From: Anaerolineae bacterium
GTDB lineage: Bacteria > Chloroflexota > Anaerolineae > Anaerolineales > Anaerolineaceae
Direction: 5' to 3'
Assembly: GCA_013178185.1 (NCBI GenBank)
Contig: JABLXC010000012.1
Span: forward strand, 1-64,000
Length of the DNA stretch: 64,000 nt
Made by a program: the position numbers and the translations under genes. Shown piece by piece: positions 16,741 to 25,497 of this stretch (positions are counted from its first letter, which is position 1; each line of letters starts with the position of its first letter). The notes under the pieces are model-generated. The model did not search any database, had not been told where the DNA came from, and worked only from the letters and a program-made list of their open reading frames with translations.

Positions 16741-17380
16741 AAATTCTGATAAATATCTAATAATTTGGTAAGTCAGGGAATCGGGCAGGTTTGTGCTTTC
16801 CGAAAAGAATGCGCCTGATCGGGGTCGCCCTGCGCATTGGCCTGGATGTTCCGCTACATTGGGGGGATTCGTTTTTCGAAAATAAGAAAAGGAACGAAGG
16901 GGCACGCTGTGGATGCGGAAGGGTGGGGCGGGGGATTTACAGGGTAAGTTTTTCATTATTAAGCGGCTTTCGGTGTGTAGGGGGTATGGATTGTTAAAGA
17001 GCGGGCGGGGCGATTGGAACCTGAAACAAATAGAATGAAGGGAGGCATGGGGAAGCAGGGACTGGGGGAGAGAGAAGAGGACCTGATACGGTTATACCGC
17101 GAGGGAGGAGCGAATACAAGCGGTAAAAATTATCAGGTTAACCTATCAGTTTTAAGGGGTTTTGGGATGTGATGGTAGGGGGTGGGAAGGCGGCGTCCCG
17201 GCCTCCTGGTATTCGATATCACGATCAGCAACGTCTTTCATCGCTTGGATTTTAGGATTATGATCCCAAATTGGCGACGGCGCAACGAGTGCGCCCCATC
17301 CCGCCAATCCTTCGGTTTTTGCCGCGTCAGGTTGCCTGCCTTTCGGCATCTTTTTGGAGAGCAGGCTGTGTAAGTATTTC
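16741..17380. other. Intergenic stretch without a supported gene
   Basis: About 640 bases between the heat-shock promoter and the end of a membrane-protein gene. Short frames occur on both strands (for example minus 17349-17152), but none shows a recognisable domain, a ribosome-binding site or conserved-looking sequence. The segment is rich in G-runs on the plus strand (16915-17060), unlike its neighbours. I see no tRNA, repeat or terminator. Confidence 0.5.
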
Positions 17381-18985
17381 TCAGGGCTTCAGGCGGAAGA
17401 TTGAGAGGATGCTGGCGTTCCCGACGCGGATGGCGTAGATCTCATCCGGGTAGTCATAGGGTTGGGGGTGCCAGCGGTAATTGGTGAGGAAGTAGGTCGC
17501 TTCTTCGGGTTTATCTACATAGACCAGCCTTTTGCGCTGTTCTTCGGGGAGGATCAGGGCGTTGATCCGCCCTGGGCGGTTGAAGACGTAGATCTTGAGA
17601 TTTTCAGAGCGGTCGTTCTCTAACAGGTGCTCCAGGCCTTGCTTGTAAGATAATCCCCAATAATCCAGTTCGTAATGGCGCTTGACGCGCGCCATATCCT
17701 TTCCGCCCAGCCGGTTGAAATACACATTTTCATGGGGGTGGTACCGCACCATGAAGAAGAGCGGTTCCACCAGCGCCGCCGCGACCAGCAAGCCAGCGAT
17801 CGCTTTGAGCCATTTTGTGGGGATTTTTGGGAACCGAACGGCAAAGAGCGCCATGGCACCCTGCGCAGCGAGGATCACCAACGGCGGGTAAACGAAAAAC
17901 ATCTGCCGCCACCCGTCGTACAGAACCGACCGGAACAGGATCACCGCCAAAACCGGCAGGATCAGCCAGGCGGCCAGGATTAAGAAGTTCCGTTTTTCCG
18001 GCGCGAGGATCTTGCCGGCGCGCAGGAGAAAAGCGAAGCCCGCTTTTAACCCGCCAACCATCGCCAGCGCCAGGTAGGGCAAGGGGATCGTGATCAGAAT
18101 CCATACGGGGATATAGTGCCAGGGCAGGGCCTGGGCGTCTACAAAGCTGCCGCGATACAGGACTGTTCCGCCATCCCAGGGAAATTTGCTCATCTGTTGC
18201 AGGGCGTTGAAGAATTCGCTTGCAGGATCGTGCCATAAGACTGGCCAGAACAACACGACCAGCCCACCCGTCACCGCGGCATAAAGCAGCATTCGTGCAA
18301 ACCAACCGCGGCGTCTCTGTAGGCCGGGGTGGAAGACCAGATAAAGCCCCATCAATCCCAACGTCAGCCCAAAAATCAGGATGCCGGGCGCCCGCAGCGC
18401 GATCAATACCGCCGAGGCCAGGGCATGCAGGAAGATGTTGCAGTAAGCGGCGTGATCCAGGCAACGGATGAGCGTAAAGACCGCCAAGATGAAAGCTGTC
18501 AGGAAGGGAATATCTTTGGAATTGTAGAAAGCGTGCGCAAAAATGGATGGGGTGGCTGCCAGGAGAAGAGCAGCCAACAGGCCGGCCTGCCAGCTTTGCG
18601 TGATCTTTTTCGCCAGCAGGTAAAGGAAGATCACACCAACGTAAAAGGCTGCAAAGGTGAGCAGGTGCCGTGTGAGGAACAACTGGCGGTCCGGCATTCC
18701 CCTTGTGACGGCGTAAAGAAACATCTCGAAGAGCGGCCCGTAATAACGGTTCTTGAGACTGAGCAAAGCAGGGTCGCCCTGAAAGACGTATTTGAAATTG
18801 AGTTCGCCGATCTCGACCTGTGCCAGGTCGTCCCAGGTCAGGCCATAGTCTTTATAGACTGCCAGCCCGATGGCCAACAACAAGAGGAAAAAAGCCGGGA
18901 CGAGGATATGCTTTGCGCTGAACGAAACGGAGCGTTGGACTTGAGCGGTTTTGTCTGCCTTCGGAGGGGTGAGTGTTGTTCCCAT
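17381..18985 (-). CDS. Multi-spanning membrane protein, GT-C (ArnT/PMT-like) glycosyltransferase candidate
   Basis: About 534 residues with a first membrane segment near 30-50, then the luminal-loop acidic motif GLTWDDLAQ typical of dolichyl/polyprenyl-phosphate-dependent GT-C enzymes, and some ten further hydrophobic segments. Motifs such as FYNSKDIPFL and NVYFNRLGG and a soluble C-terminal domain of about 110 residues resemble the GT39/ArnT superfamily. It would transfer sugars from a lipid carrier on the outer face of the membrane. ATG 18985 is chosen over TTG 18991; neither has a clear ribosome-binding site. It lies 40 bases after another large GT-C-like gene, in a two-gene operon next to the polysaccharide locus. 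Confidence 0.65.
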   Translation of the reverse strand: MGTTLTPPKADKTAQVQRSVSFSAKHILVPAFFLLLLAIGLAVYKDYGLTWDDLAQVEIGELNFKYVFQGDPALLSLKNRYYGPLFEMFLYAVTRGMPDRQLFLTRHLLTFAAFYVGVIFLYLLAKKITQSWQAGLLAALLLAATPSIFAHAFYNSKDIPFLTAFILAVFTLIRCLDHAAYCNIFLHALASAVLIALRAPGILIFGLTLGLMGLYLVFHPGLQRRRGWFARMLLYAAVTGGLVVLFWPVLWHDPASEFFNALQQMSKFPWDGGTVLYRGSFVDAQALPWHYIPVWILITIPLPYLALAMVGGLKAGFAFLLRAGKILAPEKRNFLILAAWLILPVLAVILFRSVLYDGWRQMFFVYPPLVILAAQGAMALFAVRFPKIPTKWLKAIAGLLVAAALVEPLFFMVRYHPHENVYFNRLGGKDMARVKRHYELDYWGLSYKQGLEHLLENDRSENLKIYVFNRPGRINALILPEEQRKRLVYVDKPEEATYFLTNYRWHPQPYDYPDEIYAIRVGNASILSIFRLKP

Positions 18986-19025
18986 CTTCAAGAATGATTC
19001 CTGCGGTGTGTGGTTTGCGTCCGCG

Positions 19026-21065
19026 CTAGGGCTGGCATTTGAGGCCTGAGACGGCCTCCGCCGCCTGGGATTGCAACTCTTCCGGGGCTGCCTCCTGGTT
19101 GGCGGCGCGTTCCCAAAGCGCGCAAAGTGCCAGGTCCAGATCTTTGTTGCTTTCGTGCACTTGCTGGGTTAGCTCTCTGGCTTTTGCATAATCGCCGGTG
19201 TGGGCGTACGCCTCGATGAAGGGCAGCCATTCTACTGGCGTGATGGCGCTGAGGCCGTTGGCGGCGGCTTCCTGGCCCAGTTCGGCGACCTTTTGCCAAT
19301 CGTCGTTTTGGCGGCTTAGCTCTGCCTTTTCAAAATAATAACACCAGCCGTGCGCCGGTTCGTCCCCGAAGAGTTCGGATGGCGAGATGGACGGGGCGAC
19401 TTTCGCCTGTATCCTGGAAAGGTTCGAGAGGGGGATGGCATCTGTCAGCATGTATGTCAACCCTGGGGTGGTCTCTTTTCCGGCGTACACTGCATCCAAG
19501 ACACGCACACAGCCAGGCGCCGGGTGATAGAACACCACCATATCCGAAGTGGAACCACGGAAGGTCATCGTCCGATACTGGTATTCGACGGGCAACCCAG
19601 CTTCCACTTTTGGCAACAGGGCGCTTCCCAGGCGGGCGCGGGTATAAATCATCATGTATGGCAGGTCTTTGGATTCCAGGACGGGCGAATAGATCCAGTT
19701 CAGGGGCGCCGTCAGGTTGAAGTCGGTCTCATAAACTAACGGCAGCTCGTGGGTCGCCAACATTGTACCCGGTTCAAGCGCGGGGATGCGCCAGGTAAGC
19801 TGCCAGAAGAATTGGCGCTGGTTTTCCCAATCCCGCCGAAACGTGTTGGCTGTCGCAAACTGCCGTCCCACTGCCAGAGCGATCAAGAGGCTGTACAACG
19901 CCGTTTTGCGCAGGCCGTTCTTGACGAAGAATTCAACTAACCCTGCGAGCAGCAGGCTGCCTCCGAGCATCATTGAAAGCATGAAGCGGTCCCAGCTAAA
20001 CTCAATTGCCAGCGGCAGGCCGGCAATCCAGGAAGGAAGCCGTCCGGCCAGGATGCCCAGTATGCCCAGCGTCATGGCCTGCACTGCCCAGGGCGTTTGT
20101 GATTGATTCGGTTCGACCTCTGAAAACTCGATCTTTCCCAGGTAGAAGATTACCGCGATGAAGCTGGCGAAGATCAGGGAGAGCGTCAGGAGGTTGGAGA
20201 GTACACCCAGCGGCTGGGTCAGCAGTTGGAAGGGGCGCGTCCAGGCCGCAAAACCGGCTATCGCGATGGCTTTGATCGCTTCTTCGATGATGTTGATCAC
20301 GACTTTTACCAGGGGGAGTTGCAGTGTGCTGAATACCTTGACATCATACGATTCATAGGCACCAAAACTCTGATAGCTGTACAGCCAGCCGGCATTGATC
20401 AGCCACAAAGCCAGGTAAGGCGCCCAATGTCTGGCGGTTTGGGCGAACCTTTGCCGAAGGGAGATCGTTGTCGTTTGTAGCATGAACCACAGGATAACAG
20501 GCCTCAATACTTCCAGACCGAAGAAGTATTCGGTTGGAAACAAACCTGTGAACATCAGCGCCAGCGCGCCAAGCGTCAGCGCCCGGTATCGCGCCGCGGA
20601 GCGTAGCGCCAGAGCGGTCACGCCGAATGAGAGCAGGTAAGCCAGCAGCGAGATCAACTCCTGATTGGTGTGGGTGAACGCTACCCATTGCGAGAGGAAG
20701 CCAGGGAATACCACAAAGCACAAGGAGGCCAAGGCAACCTCGCGCTGGCGCTGCGGCCAGATTTTGCCGAACGACCACCAGGCCGCCACGCCGGTCAGCG
20801 CCCGCAGGATCACGCCAAAGACCTGCCACGCCAGCGGGTTTTCCTGAAAGATCGCTGTGGTCAAGACAAAGAAGGGTCCGAGGAAGGGCCGAAAAGGTTT
20901 GAAAGCCTCGATGAACTCCAGCGGCCCCAAAAAGCGGGAAATCCAGGCAAACGTCCAGTCGTCCCAGTAGAATCCCATCCAGGGGATCAGTAGCCCGTAA
21001 GCAACCGCAGCGAGCAGAAAAATGGCGATTGGAATGCTGGCAGGTGGGAAACGTTTTTTGATCAT
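19026..21065 (-). CDS. Large multi-spanning membrane protein with GT-C-like DDW motif
   Basis: A 679-residue protein whose N-terminal hydrophobic helix is followed by GFYWDDWTFAWISRF, an acidic loop motif as in GT-C glycosyltransferases, then about ten to twelve membrane segments. A soluble C-terminal part (about 430-679) contains alpha-helical repeat-like sequence (EAYAHTGDYAKARELTQQ, reminiscent of TPR). The family is not recognised with certainty; a lipid-linked sugar transferase or a cell-envelope assembly protein is likely. GAGGAAG stands before ATG 21065. It is divergent from the polysaccharide locus starting at 21231. Confidence 0.55.
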   Translation of the reverse strand: MIKKRFPPASIPIAIFLLAAVAYGLLIPWMGFYWDDWTFAWISRFLGPLEFIEAFKPFRPFLGPFFVLTTAIFQENPLAWQVFGVILRALTGVAAWWSFGKIWPQRQREVALASLCFVVFPGFLSQWVAFTHTNQELISLLAYLLSFGVTALALRSAARYRALTLGALALMFTGLFPTEYFFGLEVLRPVILWFMLQTTTISLRQRFAQTARHWAPYLALWLINAGWLYSYQSFGAYESYDVKVFSTLQLPLVKVVINIIEEAIKAIAIAGFAAWTRPFQLLTQPLGVLSNLLTLSLIFASFIAVIFYLGKIEFSEVEPNQSQTPWAVQAMTLGILGILAGRLPSWIAGLPLAIEFSWDRFMLSMMLGGSLLLAGLVEFFVKNGLRKTALYSLLIALAVGRQFATANTFRRDWENQRQFFWQLTWRIPALEPGTMLATHELPLVYETDFNLTAPLNWIYSPVLESKDLPYMMIYTRARLGSALLPKVEAGLPVEYQYRTMTFRGSTSDMVVFYHPAPGCVRVLDAVYAGKETTPGLTYMLTDAIPLSNLSRIQAKVAPSISPSELFGDEPAHGWCYYFEKAELSRQNDDWQKVAELGQEAAANGLSAITPVEWLPFIEAYAHTGDYAKARELTQQVHESNKDLDLALCALWERAANQEAAPEELQSQAAEAVSGLKCQP

Positions 21066-21194
21066 CGTTCTTCCTCGTCGTGATGGCCGGTCGAGCCGCC
21101 CGGTTTTACGAAAGGCTCCGGTCTTTTTTAATCATAACACTACTTTTTTGGCAAAATGGCTTTCCATTGCCATGATTCTATGACAATCTTCCTC

Positions 21195-21223
21195 TTGACA
21201 GGATTTTGTTTCCGTGTGAGAAT
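21195..21223 (+). promoter_or_regulatory. Promoter of the polysaccharide locus
   Basis: TTGACA (21195-21200), a 17-base spacer and GAGAAT (21218-21223) stand directly before the regulator gene. The predicted transcription start falls at about 21230 and the ATG is at 21231, so the mRNA is probably leaderless; no Shine-Dalgarno is seen. Confidence 0.55.
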
Positions 21224-21230
21224 TCAAAAA

Positions 21231-21716
21231 ATGAATGCTCAAACCCCCTCCGACGTTAAAAATCAAGAATACGAACTTCTCAACGCCATCGCTGAGAATT
21301 CGATGGTAACTCAGGCCGGCCTCTCTTCCCGCCTGGGGATCGCGGTGGGCAGCGTCAACTGGTACATCAAGCGCCTGATCAATCGAGGCTATGTCAAGGT
21401 GTCTCACCTGGACCGCACCCGCTTGAAGTACGACCTGACGCCGGAGGGCATGTCGGTCCTCACGCAGCGCGCCCTCCAGTACATGAAAAGCTCGCTGCAG
21501 GTTTACAATGAGCTGCGCGCCAAAGCCAAAGCTTTGACGGCTGAACTGCGCGCAAAGGGAATTCAGACCGTTTACCTGGAAGGCGATGACGAAGTGATGG
21601 ATATCCTGCGGCTGACTTTGATCGAATCGGGCATTATTCTTTCGAATGAACCTGACCGCTGGGTGCTACGCACCTACGGAAATCATTACCAGTTGGTAGA
21701 TACAGAAAAGAGATGA
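21231..21716 (+). CDS. MarR-type winged-helix regulator associated with EPS loci
   Basis: A 161-residue protein. Residues 10-75 form a winged helix: NQEYELLNAIAENSMVTQ, AGLSSRLGIAVGSVNWYIKRLINRGYVK as helix-turn-helix, and LKYDLTPEGMSVLTQRAL as wing. The pattern matches the EPS-associated MarR-family regulators found at the head of exopolysaccharide clusters. A C-terminal extension (KGIQTVYLEGDDEVMDILRL) may bind an effector. It is the first gene of the locus and overlaps the next gene by ATGA, so it probably regulates the downstream genes. The start ATG 21231 is supported by the promoter position; a longer frame to 21156 would include the promoter. Confidence 0.8.
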   Translation: MNAQTPSDVKNQEYELLNAIAENSMVTQAGLSSRLGIAVGSVNWYIKRLINRGYVKVSHLDRTRLKYDLTPEGMSVLTQRALQYMKSSLQVYNELRAKAKALTAELRAKGIQTVYLEGDDEVMDILRLTLIESGIILSNEPDRWVLRTYGNHYQLVDTEKR

Positions 21717-22771
21717 AAATAATTAGCGTTGTCGGGGCACGTCCCCAATTTATCAAGGCTGCGATGGTCTCCCGTTCGCTTCGTCCACGCTGCCAGGAGA
21801 TCCTGGTCCATACCGGCCAGCACTATGATGAAAACATGTCGCAAGTTTTCTTTGACGAACTGGAACTGCCGGAACCCGATATCTACCTGGGCGTCGGCAG
21901 CGGCAGCCACGCCGTCCAAACAGCCCGCATGATGACGGGCATCGAAGAGATTTTGCTCAAAGAAAGCCCGGATTGGTTGGTGGTTTATGGCGATACCAAT
22001 ACCACCCTGGCGGGGGCGCTGGCTGCTTCAAAATTACAAGTCCCCATAGCCCATGTCGAAGCGGGTTTGCGCTCTTTTCAGCGCGCCATGCCTGAGGAGG
22101 TCAATCGCGTGCTGGTTGACCATATTTCGGATGCGCTCTTCTGCCCGACGCAACCGTCGGTGGACAATTTATCGAGGGAAGGGATTACCAGGGGGGTGTA
22201 TATCGTTGGCGATGTCATGGCGGACGCGCTGCAATATTTTATCCGGCTGGCGCCTCAGAAAACAGACATTCTCTCCGATCTTGGGCTAGAAGCGCATTGT
22301 TATGCTTTGGCGACTGTACACCGCGCGGCCAATACGGATGATCCTGCCCGCCTGAAAGCCATCTTGAAGGCATTTGAACAAATGAATTTACCCGTTGTTT
22401 TCCCGGTTCATCCCCGCACTCGTAAGGTTATCCATGATCTCGGGTGGAAGGCTAATCGCAATGTGCGCCTGATCGAGCCGGTGGGTTATCTGGAAATGTT
22501 ACTGCTCGAAGCGAATGCGGATTGCATTCTAACCGATTCGGGCGGAGTCCAAAAAGAGGCCTACTGGGTAGGCGTCCGCTGTATCACGTTGAGAGATGAA
22601 ACCGAATGGGTCGAGACGGTGGCATTGGGATGGAACCGACTGGTTGGCGCCGATACGACTGCAATTGTGGAAGCTGTCCACCACTGGCGGCCGACTGCGC
22701 CGCGCCTGCCGATCTATGGCGATGGACATTCCGCTGAGATGATCAGCGATATTTTGCTAAACCAACCCTGA
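21713..22771 (+). CDS. Non-hydrolysing UDP-GlcNAc / UDP-GlcNAc3NAcA 2-epimerase
   Basis: The 352-residue protein belongs to the WecB/WbpI family of UDP-sugar 2-epimerases: VVGARPQFIKAAMVSRSL, VHTGQHYDENMSQVFFDEL, VVYGDTNTTLAGALAASK, HVEAGLRSFQRAMPEEVNR, ATVHRAANTDDPARL and TDSGGVQKEAYWVGVRCITLRDETEW. With wbpD, wbpE, wbpB and wbpA downstream it could be WbpI, which makes UDP-ManNAc3NAcA. With the WecC dehydrogenase at 39562 it could instead be WecB, which makes UDP-ManNAc. Sequence alone does not decide. It starts in the stop codon of the regulator gene. Confidence 0.88.
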   Translation: MKIISVVGARPQFIKAAMVSRSLRPRCQEILVHTGQHYDENMSQVFFDELELPEPDIYLGVGSGSHAVQTARMMTGIEEILLKESPDWLVVYGDTNTTLAGALAASKLQVPIAHVEAGLRSFQRAMPEEVNRVLVDHISDALFCPTQPSVDNLSREGITRGVYIVGDVMADALQYFIRLAPQKTDILSDLGLEAHCYALATVHRAANTDDPARLKAILKAFEQMNLPVVFPVHPRTRKVIHDLGWKANRNVRLIEPVGYLEMLLLEANADCILTDSGGVQKEAYWVGVRCITLRDETEWVETVALGWNRLVGADTTAIVEAVHHWRPTAPRLPIYGDGHSAEMISDILLNQP

Positions 22772-22786
22772 AAATGGAGAATGCCA

Positions 22787-23392
22787 ATGGCAGTTCGAAT
22801 TCACCCAACCGCAGAAGTAGCAGATAATGCCAGCATAGGCGAAGGCACCAGCATCTGGCACCAGTGCCAGATCCGCCCTGGCGTAAAGATCGGTAAGAAT
22901 TGTATTCTTGGCAAAGGGGTGTATGTAGATGCAGATGTATCCATCGGGGACAATGTCAAGATTCAAAACTACGTCTCGGTTTTCCATGGCGTCACCCTGG
23001 AGGATGGGGTTTTCATTGGTCCGCATGTCTGTTTTACCAACGACATGAGACCGCGCGCCATCAACCCGGATGGTAGCCTTAAAGCCGCTACTGACTGGAA
23101 GATTAGCGAGACGCGAGTCCGCCGGGGCGCAGCGTTGGGCGCGAACTCCACTATTCGCTGCGGGGTCAATATCGGCGAATGGGCGATGATCGGTTCGGGC
23201 AGCGTGGTGACCCGCGATGTGCCGGATTATGGGCTGGTCTTTGGTAACCCAGCCAGGCTGCGCGGTTTTGTCTGTCCGTGCGGCGCAGAATTGATAAAGA
23301 AAGAAGTTAAAGGCAGCGTTGTGATCGCAAGCTGTTCGGAATGCAGCCAAACCATTGAGATTGCTAAACAAACCTGGGAGATGATCAAATGA
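22787..23392 (+). CDS. wbpD: UDP-2-acetamido-3-amino-2,3-dideoxyglucuronate N-acetyltransferase
   Basis: A 201-residue left-handed beta-helix acetyltransferase. Hexapeptide repeats run from HPTAEVADNASIGEGTSIWHQC through IRPGVKIGKNCILGKGVYVDADVSIGDNV to GANSTIRCGVNIGEWAMIGSGSVVTRDV. The C-terminal tail carries four cysteines (CPCG...CSEC), suggesting a small zinc site seen in WbpD/WlbB relatives. It would acetylate the 3-amino group of the UDP-diamino-uronic acid. ATG 22787 is chosen because GGAGA lies seven bases before it; ATG 22781 is an alternative. The next gene overlaps by four bases. Confidence 0.85.
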   Translation: MAVRIHPTAEVADNASIGEGTSIWHQCQIRPGVKIGKNCILGKGVYVDADVSIGDNVKIQNYVSVFHGVTLEDGVFIGPHVCFTNDMRPRAINPDGSLKAATDWKISETRVRRGAALGANSTIRCGVNIGEWAMIGSGSVVTRDVPDYGLVFGNPARLRGFVCPCGAELIKKEVKGSVVIASCSECSQTIEIAKQTWEMIK

Positions 23393-24468
23393 TCAACATG
23401 GCAAAACCCGTCATTGGGCCTGAAGAAAAACAGGCTGTACTGGAGGTGCTCGACTCTGGCATTATTGCCCAGGGACCCCGCACCAAGGCGTTTGAAGAAG
23501 CCTTTGCGTTGATGTGTACCACGCAGTACGCCATTGCCGCTTCATCGGGCACTACGGCGCTGCACATTGCCTTGCTGGCGCACAAAATTGGTCCAGGAGA
23601 TGAGGTGATCACTTCGCCATTTACATTCATTGCCTCGGCGAACAGCATCCTGTACGTGGGCGCGCGGCCGGTCTTTGTGGATATTGATCCACGGACTTTC
23701 AATATTGACGCCAGGAGGATCGAGGACGCGATCACAGAGCGCACCAAGGCGATTATGCCGGTGCACCTGTTTGGCCTTTCGTGTGATATGGAAGCCATCA
23801 TGAAGATTGCTCAGAAGCATCATCTCGCTGTGATCGAAGACGCCTGCCAGAGCCATGCCGCGACCTTTAAAGGTCAGAAGGTGGGATCCTTTGGTACGGG
23901 CGTATTTTCTCTTTACCCCACGAAGAACATCACCTCCGCTGAGGGTGGAATGATTACCACCAATGATGCCCTGATTGATGAGCGCTGCCGGGTGATCCGC
24001 AATCATGGGATGCGCGTTCGCTACTATCATGATGAATTAGGATTCAACTTCCGGATGACCGATGTTCACGCCGCCATTGGGTTGGCGCAAATTGGAAAGC
24101 TTGAGCGCTTTAACGCCGCCCGCCAGGCGAACGCCCGGTTCTACGATGAGAACCTGCGCGGTGTTGTGTCGCCTTACACTCCCGAAGGGTATGCCCACGT
24201 CTATCACCAGTACACCATCCGCGTTCCCAACGGCCAGCGCGATGCGTTGCGCGATTACCTGAAAGAAAACGGGGTCGGCTCTGAAATTTATTACCCTGTG
24301 CCGATCCATAAACAACGCTTCTATGTTGAAGAACTGGGTTACGATCTCACCCTGCCTGAGACCGAAAAAGCTGCTCGGGAAGTGCTTTCGCTGCCGGTAC
24401 ACCCTTCCTTAAGTCAGCAGGACCTGGAAACGGTTGTCAACACAGTGAACCGCTTTATGGGAGCCTGA
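23389..24468 (+). CDS. wbpE: DegT/DnrJ/EryC1-family UDP-3-keto-sugar aminotransferase
   Basis: A 359-residue PLP aminotransferase of the sugar-aminotransferase family, with ASSGTTALHIALLA, GDEVITSPFTFIASANS, VIEDACQSHAATFKG (Asp for the PLP ring nitrogen), and the PLP lysine at 179 in SLYPTKNITSAEGGMI. In the Wbp pathway WbpE transfers an amino group from glutamate to the 3-keto sugar made by WbpB. It starts within the stop region of wbpD and is followed four bases later by the oxidoreductase. Confidence 0.88.
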   Translation: MINMAKPVIGPEEKQAVLEVLDSGIIAQGPRTKAFEEAFALMCTTQYAIAASSGTTALHIALLAHKIGPGDEVITSPFTFIASANSILYVGARPVFVDIDPRTFNIDARRIEDAITERTKAIMPVHLFGLSCDMEAIMKIAQKHHLAVIEDACQSHAATFKGQKVGSFGTGVFSLYPTKNITSAEGGMITTNDALIDERCRVIRNHGMRVRYYHDELGFNFRMTDVHAAIGLAQIGKLERFNAARQANARFYDENLRGVVSPYTPEGYAHVYHQYTIRVPNGQRDALRDYLKENGVGSEIYYPVPIHKQRFYVEELGYDLTLPETEKAAREVLSLPVHPSLSQQDLETVVNTVNRFMGA

Positions 24469-24472
24469 CCCG

Positions 24473-25471
24473 ATGGCCACCCGCGTTGCAGTCATTGGAG
24501 TTGGTTCTATGGGGCGGAATCACGCCCGTGTCTATAGTGAGTTGCCGGACGCCGAACTGGCGGCGGTGAGCGATGCAAACGAGGCGGTAGCTTCAGGCAT
24601 CGGCGCTCAGTTTGGCGTGCGCGCCTATTCTGATTACCGCGCGATGCTTTCAGCCGAAAAGCCGGAGGCGGTTAGCATTGCCGTGCCAACTGCCCTGCAC
24701 GAGGAGATAGCCCTCGCGGCGCTGGAAGCAGGGGCGCATATTCTGGTCGAAAAGCCTATCGCCGCGACGGTGCAGGAAGGCCAGACTATCATCCGAAAAG
24801 CGGCCGAGGCGAAGCGCGTCCTGATGGTGGGGCATATCGTCCGTTTCAACCCGGCGATCCAGGCTCTTAAACAAAAATTACAAGACGGCGATCTGGGCAA
24901 GATTTTCCAGGTTTTTTGCCGCCGCGCCGGGCCGTTCCCTGCCCGTATCCGCGATGTGGGCGTGGTGGTGGATTTAGCTCCACACGATGTTGATATCATG
25001 CGCTTTTTGACCGGCAAGGATCCGGAACGCGTCTTTGCCGAAACTGAACAGCGCATTCACACCGACCACGAGGATTTATTGTTTGGTTTGCTGCGTTTCC
25101 CAGATCGTATTACCGGAGCGCTGGAGATCAACTGGCTCACGCCTACCAAGCTGCGCGAAGTTTTGGTGCTTGGCGAGCGGGGTATGTTCCGCGTTGATGA
25201 TCTGACCCAGGACCTTTACTTTTACGAGAACGCCCAGGCTAATAACGGTGTCTGGCCTGCCCTGGCAACGCTCAAGGGGGTCAGCGAGGGGAGTATGATC
25301 CGCTTTGCCTTGCAGCGCTATGAACCGCTCAAAGCCGAGCTGCAAGCCTTTCTCAAAGCCGTGCGCGGTGAAGCGCCTGTTGCCGTTAGCGGCGAAGACG
25401 GTCTGGCTGCTCTGCGGCTTGCACTGGCGCTGGTAGAATCGGGCGAAAAACACCAAGTCATCGAAGTTTGA
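24473..25471 (+). CDS. wbpB: Gfo/Idh/MocA-family oxidoreductase (WbpB-like)
   Basis: A 332-residue NAD-dependent sugar oxidoreductase. The Rossmann fold opens with VAVIGVGSMGRNHARVY, followed by AVSDANE, SIAVPTALHEEIALAALEAGAHILVEKPIA (EKP motif) and LMVGHIVRFNPAI. DLAPHDVDIMRFLTG carries the catalytic-domain His/Asp. Placed between wbpE and wbpA, it most likely oxidises the 3-hydroxyl of UDP-GlcNAcA to the 3-keto form used by WbpE. There is no clear ribosome-binding site, as expected for a closely coupled gene. Confidence 0.82.
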   Translation: MATRVAVIGVGSMGRNHARVYSELPDAELAAVSDANEAVASGIGAQFGVRAYSDYRAMLSAEKPEAVSIAVPTALHEEIALAALEAGAHILVEKPIAATVQEGQTIIRKAAEAKRVLMVGHIVRFNPAIQALKQKLQDGDLGKIFQVFCRRAGPFPARIRDVGVVVDLAPHDVDIMRFLTGKDPERVFAETEQRIHTDHEDLLFGLLRFPDRITGALEINWLTPTKLREVLVLGERGMFRVDDLTQDLYFYENAQANNGVWPALATLKGVSEGSMIRFALQRYEPLKAELQAFLKAVRGEAPVAVSGEDGLAALRLALALVESGEKHQVIEV

Positions 25472-25497
25472 CCTGCCGTCAGGCGCTATGAGGTATT

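Noticed and set aside
16726-16997. Two short frames next to the heat-shock promoter
   Set aside because: They overlap the promoter and run through G-rich sequence with no family resemblance.
17152-17349. 65-residue minus-strand frame in the gene-free stretch
   Set aside because: No recognisable domain, no ribosome-binding site, and biased composition; probably chance.
21156-21230. Longer start for the MarR-type regulator
   Set aside because: The extension covers the TTGACA promoter and has no ribosome-binding site; ATG 21231 fits the leaderless promoter.
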